Shown here in pieces: positions 24,756-29,138 of a stretch of DNA of 29,138 nucleotides. This DNA comes from Bacteroidota bacterium (GTDB taxonomy: Bacteria > Bacteroidota > Ignavibacteria > Ignavibacteriales > Melioribacteraceae), in NCBI GenBank assembly GCA_023453125.1, contig JAEXUB010000169.1:1-29138 (forward strand). The letters are read 5' to 3'. The notes below the pieces were generated by a model. The model made no database searches and was not told where the DNA came from. It saw nothing but the letters and a program-made list of their open reading frames with translations. How positions within the stretch are numbered: the first letter of the stretch is position 1; each line of letters starts with the position of its first letter. A program made the position numbers and the translations under genes.

Positions 24756-24943
24756 CTTTCTCCAAGCGCGTTAAGAACTGCCTGCAGCAATTGGGATGTT
24801 ATTGCCGGTAATTATAATACAAAGCGTCCTTTTATAATACTTACATTTTACTCCCGGAAATGGGAATAATTATTAAGAGAAGATTGGGCAGAGTGATATC
24901 GGTCATATAAAAACATTTTATTTAACACGCCTAAATATTTAGC

Positions 24944-24972
24944 GCAAGTTTTTCTGTTATCTGTTGTCTGAT
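24944..24972 (+). promoter_or_regulatory. ECF-type promoter of the Lcl-SUMF1/arylsulfotransferase pair (site 4)
   Basis: -35 element GCAAGTTTTT at 24944-24953 and -10 element TTGTCTGAT with GTC at 24966-24968; offset 22 nt. Outside the boxes it differs from site 3, so the match is not explained by a duplicated leader. Leader length is ~55-70 nt depending on the start codon. Confidence 0.75.
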
Positions 24973-25033
24973 TCTTATAAATGCCGATATGTTTTTTGAT
25001 ACAGGTATCAGGTAATTCAATATTGAATCTTTT

Positions 25034-27334
25034 ATGGGACCCGTTATGAAGTTTATGGTTAAGATCTCTCTTTTTGCGTTCACTCTCACGCAGCTGGTTT
25101 TGGCTCAAAAGCTGATTCCTTTCAGACTTCCTGATACAGGACAGAATACCGGTTATACATTAACCGCGGGAGAAGATGCCGACATCATTATAAATCCGGT
25201 TTCATATACCGATAACGGTGACGGTACAATTACCGACAATATAACCGGATTGATGTGGCAGAAGGCAGACGGCGGGGAAATGACTATTGAAGCGGCCTCG
25301 GTATATTGCAGAAATCTCAGATTAGCCGGATACAGCGACTGGCGTCTTCCTGCTGCTATTGAAATCTATTCTATCCTTAATCATGAAAGGATAAATCCGG
25401 CAATGAACAGCTTCTATTTTACTGCATCGGCGGCTGAGTACTGGTGGTCGGGCAATAGAAGGGGAGATGATACTTCTAAAGTGTGGGCTGCGAACGGTGG
25501 GGGCGGCATTGGCCCTCATCCTAAGACTGAAACAATAAGCGCCGGAGGGAGTAAAAGATTTCATGTTAAAGCGGTGCGGAATCCCTACACTACAACTTTT
25601 TCTGTTGCCCGATTTTCAGACATCGGTAATGGAACCATAAAAGATAATTACACCGGGCTGATCTGGCAGAAATATTCCTCCTCCTCATTAATGACATGGG
25701 AAGAGGCGCTTGCTTACAGTAAAACAATTACTCTTGCCGGGAAGTCGGACTGGAGGATTCCAAATATTAAGGAAATCCAGTCGTTAAACGACCCCGCTCT
25801 CTACAAACCTTCTTTTAACAAAACATACTTTCCTAATGTAATTTCCGGTAATTACTGGTCCTCCACAACATTAATACAGACTACAAGTAAAGCCTGGGAT
25901 ATTAATGTTGATTACGGAATCGTATCCTACAGCGACAAGACAGGAAAAGAATATGTTATACTGGTGCGGGGGGGAGTAGATAACAGCGACCTGAACATAA
26001 CTGAAGTAAAAATAACAGGGGGAGAATATGCAATGGGAGACCATTTCGGATTTGTAGACCCAAGCCATCCTAGCGACGAATTGCCCCTTCATAATGTAAA
26101 GATAAATGCTTTTAATATGGCCGTTACCGAAACGACCAACAATCAGTTTATAGCATTCTTAAACTGCTCCCTGTCTCAAGGTTTAATTGAAGTTAGAAAC
26201 AATGCAGTGTATGCGGCAGGCAAAAGCGATATTTACTGCTACACCAACCAGACGGCCAAATACTACAGCATAAGCTATGATGGGAAGGTATTCTCCATAG
26301 CGGATTTCAGGGGAAATCATCCGGTAGTAGGAGTGATCTGGTTTGGAGCCGCTGCTTACTGCAACTGGCTGAGTCTGCAAAACGGACTTCAGGAATGCTA
26401 TAACCTTACAACCTGGGAATGTGATTTTACCAGGAACGGATACCGGCTTCCTACCGAGGCAGAGTGGGAATGGGGCGCACGCGGAGGCCAGACTAATCCC
26501 TATTATAATTATCCCTGGGGAAATGACCAGACAATTACAAAAGCCAACTGGCCCGATTCGAAAGATCCGTACGAAGGGACTAATGAAGCCTCCTATCCTT
26601 TTACCACACCGGCTGGCTTTTATGACGGCAGGCTGCATCTTAAAACAGAATATAACTGGCCGGGCAGCGCAACATCGTATCAGACTTCAAACAGCGTGAA
26701 TGCATTCGGGCTTTATGATGTTGCCGGAAATGTTTGGGAATTAGTGAATGACTGGTATGGAAATAATTATTACAGCGTCAGCATATACGATAATCCGAAG
26801 GGTCCCGATTCCGGTTTTATTATGCCCGACGGAAAGGCATACAGGGGAATGAGAGGAGGGAACTGGTATAACGGTTATTCAACCACCTCCATTAACGACG
26901 GGCATTCAAGAGTTTCTAACCGGAATCCTTCTTTTTACAGAGGTCCTCAAGACCCCAATCATCCCTGGTATCACGTCGGATTCAGAATTGCGCGGAACTT
27001 TGGCCCTTCAACAACTGATATTGAACAGAGTGGGAATTCTCTTCCAAATGATTTTTTTCTTTATCAGAATTATCCCAATCCCTTTAATCCCTCTACTACA
27101 ATCAAATATTCCGTACCCTCTTTTTCCGGGTCAAATAATTCTCATTTGCCGTTTATATCCCTGAAAGTTTATGATCCCCTTGGAAGAGAAATCGCAATGC
27201 TTGTAAATGAAGTTAAGCCCGCCGGGAACTATACGATAACATTTAATGCCGGAAATCTGGCGGCCGGAGTTTATTTCCTAGTGCTTAAATCGGGTGTCTC
27301 GGCTTCAGTAAAAAAAATGATCTTAATGAAATAA
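25034..27334 (+). CDS. Secreted Lcl-Lcl-SUMF1 protein with T9SS sorting domain
   Basis: A 766-residue protein. The signal peptide ends near residue 25 (LVLAQ). Two tandem Lcl/DUF1566 domains follow: the first opens with NGDGTITDNITGLMWQK (61-77) and has SDWRLP; the second with GNGTIKDNYTGLIWQK (198-213) and has SDWRIP. Next comes a SUMF1/FGE-type domain (about 325-655) with YRLPTEAEWEWGARGG, NVWELVNDWYG and GFRIAR. The catalytic cysteine region of true formylglycine-generating enzymes is NWYNGYSTTSINDGHSR here, without Cys, so a binding or structural role is likely. The C-terminal ~90 residues (LYQNYPNPFNPSTTIKYSVP) are a type IX sorting domain. ATG 25046 is an equally good start; neither has a clear ribosome site. 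It is co-transcribed with the next gene (14-nt gap). Confidence 0.85.
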   Translation: MGPVMKFMVKISLFAFTLTQLVLAQKLIPFRLPDTGQNTGYTLTAGEDADIIINPVSYTDNGDGTITDNITGLMWQKADGGEMTIEAASVYCRNLRLAGYSDWRLPAAIEIYSILNHERINPAMNSFYFTASAAEYWWSGNRRGDDTSKVWAANGGGGIGPHPKTETISAGGSKRFHVKAVRNPYTTTFSVARFSDIGNGTIKDNYTGLIWQKYSSSSLMTWEEALAYSKTITLAGKSDWRIPNIKEIQSLNDPALYKPSFNKTYFPNVISGNYWSSTTLIQTTSKAWDINVDYGIVSYSDKTGKEYVILVRGGVDNSDLNITEVKITGGEYAMGDHFGFVDPSHPSDELPLHNVKINAFNMAVTETTNNQFIAFLNCSLSQGLIEVRNNAVYAAGKSDIYCYTNQTAKYYSISYDGKVFSIADFRGNHPVVGVIWFGAAAYCNWLSLQNGLQECYNLTTWECDFTRNGYRLPTEAEWEWGARGGQTNPYYNYPWGNDQTITKANWPDSKDPYEGTNEASYPFTTPAGFYDGRLHLKTEYNWPGSATSYQTSNSVNAFGLYDVAGNVWELVNDWYGNNYYSVSIYDNPKGPDSGFIMPDGKAYRGMRGGNWYNGYSTTSINDGHSRVSNRNPSFYRGPQDPNHPWYHVGFRIARNFGPSTTDIEQSGNSLPNDFFLYQNYPNPFNPSTTIKYSVPSFSGSNNSHLPFISLKVYDPLGREIAMLVNEVKPAGNYTITFNAGNLAAGVYFLVLKSGVSASVKKMILMK

Positions 27335-27348
27335 ATACCGGAGTTAAT

Positions 27349-29091
27349 ATGAAGAAGTTTTTTGTTAGCACTGTTCTGATTTTCATCGTTTTAATATCTG
27401 CTTCAATAAAAACCCCAGGTCAGACCCGGACAGTCGGTGTTATGATTAACGACAGCAGGGCGATGGATGGATATATTCTATTCTCGCCTAAGCATTATCC
27501 ATATACTTATCTAATAAATAATGAGGGAAGAATAATAAACAAATGGACCAAGAGTATTTATGAGCCGGGGCAATCGGTTTATCTTCTTGAAAATGGGCAT
27601 CTTCTGAGGTCATGCATGACAAAGGGGAAACTGGGCACCGGAGGGGGAGAAGGGGGCAGAATTGAAGAATATGACTGGGAGGGCAACCTCGTATGGGAGA
27701 TGGATATATCCACGGATTTATATATGCAGCATCATGATATAAGAATGCTTCCCAACGGTAATATTATTGTGCTTGCCGTTGAAAAGAAAACATATGCCGA
27801 AGTGATTGCAGCCGGTTTTAACCCTAACAAGATGCAGCCCGATATTCAGCAGAAAGGATATATGCTTCCAGATGCGGTTTATGAAATTAAGCCTACTTAT
27901 CCTTCGGGGGGAACTATAGTATGGGCCTGGCACGTATGGGATCATTTGATACAGGATTACGATGCTGCAAAATCAAATTACGGTACCGTAAGGGATCATC
28001 CGGAACTGATTGATTGTGCAGGAGACCAGAAGGAGATTCCGCAGTTCTGGAATCATATGAATTCAATAGATTATAACCCTTTGCTCGACCAGATAATGCT
28101 CAGCGTAAGAAACAACAGCGAAGTTTGGATTATTGATCACAGTACTACCAGCGCCGAAGCTGCAGGGCATTCCGGCGGTAAATATGGAAAGGGGGGAGAC
28201 CTCCTATACAGATGGGGAAATCCGGTCTGCTACAGAATGGGAAGTGCGAGCGACCAGAAATTATATCAGCAGCACGATGCCGAGTGGATTAAGCCTGGTT
28301 TTCCGGGAGCCGGCAACATAACGGTTTTCAATAATGGGCTTGGCAGAAATTACTCTTCTGTAGAGGAATTCACACCTCCCGTAGATGTTAACGGGAATTA
28401 TACAAGGAACACGGGCTCATTTTTCGGCCCTTCAGCCATTACATGGTCCTGGGTTGCAACACCCCCCTCGTCGATGTATGCCGCTGCAATTTCGGGTGCT
28501 TACCGGCTCCAGAACGGCAACACAATGGTTGACGACGGAACGCACGGAACCTTTTATGAAGTAACTTCATCCGGCACCGTGGTTTGGAAATATATTTGTC
28601 CGGTTGTATTAAACGGGCCTCTGACGCAGGGGGACGCCATACCGGATGATCCCGCAAGAGAGGGGGAAAAAATGAATGCGGTTTTTAGAATCTATAAATA
28701 TCCTCCCGAATATGGTGCTTTTACCGGAAGGACTCTTACTCCCGGAGATTACGTGGAAAAATATTCTCCTACATCAACTGGGGAAGATAAAGAGGTGCTC
28801 CCTTCAGATTTCCAGCTAATGCAGAATTATCCCAATCCTTTTAATCCTTCAACAACAATAATGTATTCTGTTCCCTCTTCAGGGGGTGTTGCGGGTTATG
28901 AAATGCGCGACGTAAATCTGGCTGTATATGATTTATTGGGACGCGAAGTTGCGCTCCTGGTTAATGAAGTTAAAGCCCCCGGAATCCATTCGGTCCATTT
29001 CGACGCTTCCTCCTTGTCGGCCGGCACTTATTTCTATGCCCTAAAGACAGCCGGAAAGCTTCTAACTAAAAAGATGGTCTTATTGAAGTAA
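27349..29091 (+). CDS. Secreted arylsulfotransferase-family protein with T9SS sorting domain
   Basis: A 580-residue protein. The signal peptide (about 1-24) ends KTPGQ. The body is a six-bladed-propeller type arylsulfotransferase (ASST) domain (about 28-450), with repeated blade strands such as HHDIRMLPNGNIIVL, HMNSIDYNPLLDQIMLSVRNN, GDLLYRWGNP, QHDAEWI and YRLQNGNTMVDDGTHGTFYEV. Candidate active-site His are 128/129, 236 and 309, by analogy to ASST, in which a His is transiently sulfated. Transfer of sulfate from aryl sulfates to phenols is the family activity, but the domain is also found in proteins of unknown role. The C-terminal ~94 residues (LMQNYPNPFNPSTTIMYSVP) are a type IX sorting domain. 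ATG 27349 follows GGAG. Confidence 0.8.
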   Translation: MKKFFVSTVLIFIVLISASIKTPGQTRTVGVMINDSRAMDGYILFSPKHYPYTYLINNEGRIINKWTKSIYEPGQSVYLLENGHLLRSCMTKGKLGTGGGEGGRIEEYDWEGNLVWEMDISTDLYMQHHDIRMLPNGNIIVLAVEKKTYAEVIAAGFNPNKMQPDIQQKGYMLPDAVYEIKPTYPSGGTIVWAWHVWDHLIQDYDAAKSNYGTVRDHPELIDCAGDQKEIPQFWNHMNSIDYNPLLDQIMLSVRNNSEVWIIDHSTTSAEAAGHSGGKYGKGGDLLYRWGNPVCYRMGSASDQKLYQQHDAEWIKPGFPGAGNITVFNNGLGRNYSSVEEFTPPVDVNGNYTRNTGSFFGPSAITWSWVATPPSSMYAAAISGAYRLQNGNTMVDDGTHGTFYEVTSSGTVVWKYICPVVLNGPLTQGDAIPDDPAREGEKMNAVFRIYKYPPEYGAFTGRTLTPGDYVEKYSPTSTGEDKEVLPSDFQLMQNYPNPFNPSTTIMYSVPSSGGVAGYEMRDVNLAVYDLLGREVALLVNEVKAPGIHSVHFDASSLSAGTYFYALKTAGKLLTKKMVLLK

Positions 29092-29120
29092 TAATTGGTA
29101 ACATCAATCCGGAGTGAATT

Positions 29121-29138
29121 GTGAAAATTAAAAGATTT
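29121..29138 (+). CDS. Start of next gene, 3' partial
   Basis: GTG 29121, preceded 6 nt earlier by GGAG (29111-29114), opens a frame reading MKIKRF to the window edge. The basic residues look like the beginning of a signal peptide, as for the preceding genes, and the 29-nt gap suggests the same transcript. Too short to identify. Confidence 0.45.

Noticed and set aside
26850..26995. Variable region of a diversity-generating retroelement at the end of the SUMF1 domain.
   Set aside because: No reverse transcriptase, template repeat or accessory gene is seen in the window; kept only as something to check in the genome.
25034..29091. Sulfatase maturation or sulfate metabolism operon, from the SUMF1 and arylsulfotransferase domains side by side.
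   Set aside because: The SUMF1 domain lacks the catalytic cysteines and no sulfatase gene is present; the shared features are export and promoter, not sulfur chemistry.

Overview
The window reads as a chromosomal segment of a Gram-negative bacterium of the Ignavibacteria/Bacteroidota-Chlorobi group. Evidence for this: lipid A acyltransferase and heptosyltransferase genes (outer membrane), a GWxTD-domain protein, a TonB-dependent receptor with a carboxypeptidase-regulatory-like N-terminus, four secreted proteins ending in the type IX secretion sorting module with the signature YPNPFNP, and an ATP synthase operon lacking atpD and atpC, as is usual in that group. All recognised genes are on the + strand. 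No rRNA, tRNA, CRISPR array or insertion sequence was seen.

Bases 1-4092 carry envelope genes: the end of a GWxTD protein, an LpxL/HtrB-type acyltransferase, a family 9 heptosyltransferase, and an M23 peptidase directly followed by a bactofilin. Bases 4064-9391 are the F-type ATP synthase cluster (atpZ, a subunit-I-like membrane protein, atpB, atpE, atpF, atpH, atpA, atpG). Bases 9419-13096 are a translation and targeting cluster (ffh, rpsP, khpA, rimM, trmD, rplS), with a terminator-like hairpin after rpsP and a strong one after rplS. A MqnA-like protein of unknown role follows, then a TonB-dependent receptor and an EamA transporter.

Bases 17777-29138 are the accessory part and the most interesting. 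A three-gene cassette encodes an ECF sigma factor, a small single-span membrane protein (probable anti-sigma) and a membrane-anchored Spy/ZraP-like periplasmic protein, a layout reminiscent of CnrH/CnrY/CnrX. It is followed by two tandem secreted metallophosphoesterases, a lipoprotein with duplicated LTxxQ modules, a Lcl-Lcl-SUMF1 secreted protein, and an arylsulfotransferase-family secreted protein.

The main discovery is a bipartite motif, GCAAGTTTTT then TTGTCTGA. It occurs four times, always in the same orientation and always with exactly 22 nt from the G of GCAAGT to the G of GTC. The copies lie upstream of the sigma gene itself, the phosphoesterase pair, the LTxxQ lipoprotein and the Lcl-SUMF1/arylsulfotransferase pair. 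It has the architecture of an ECF promoter, so the sigma cassette probably controls itself and the whole run of secreted proteins as one local regulon: a possible undescribed envelope or secretion stress response.
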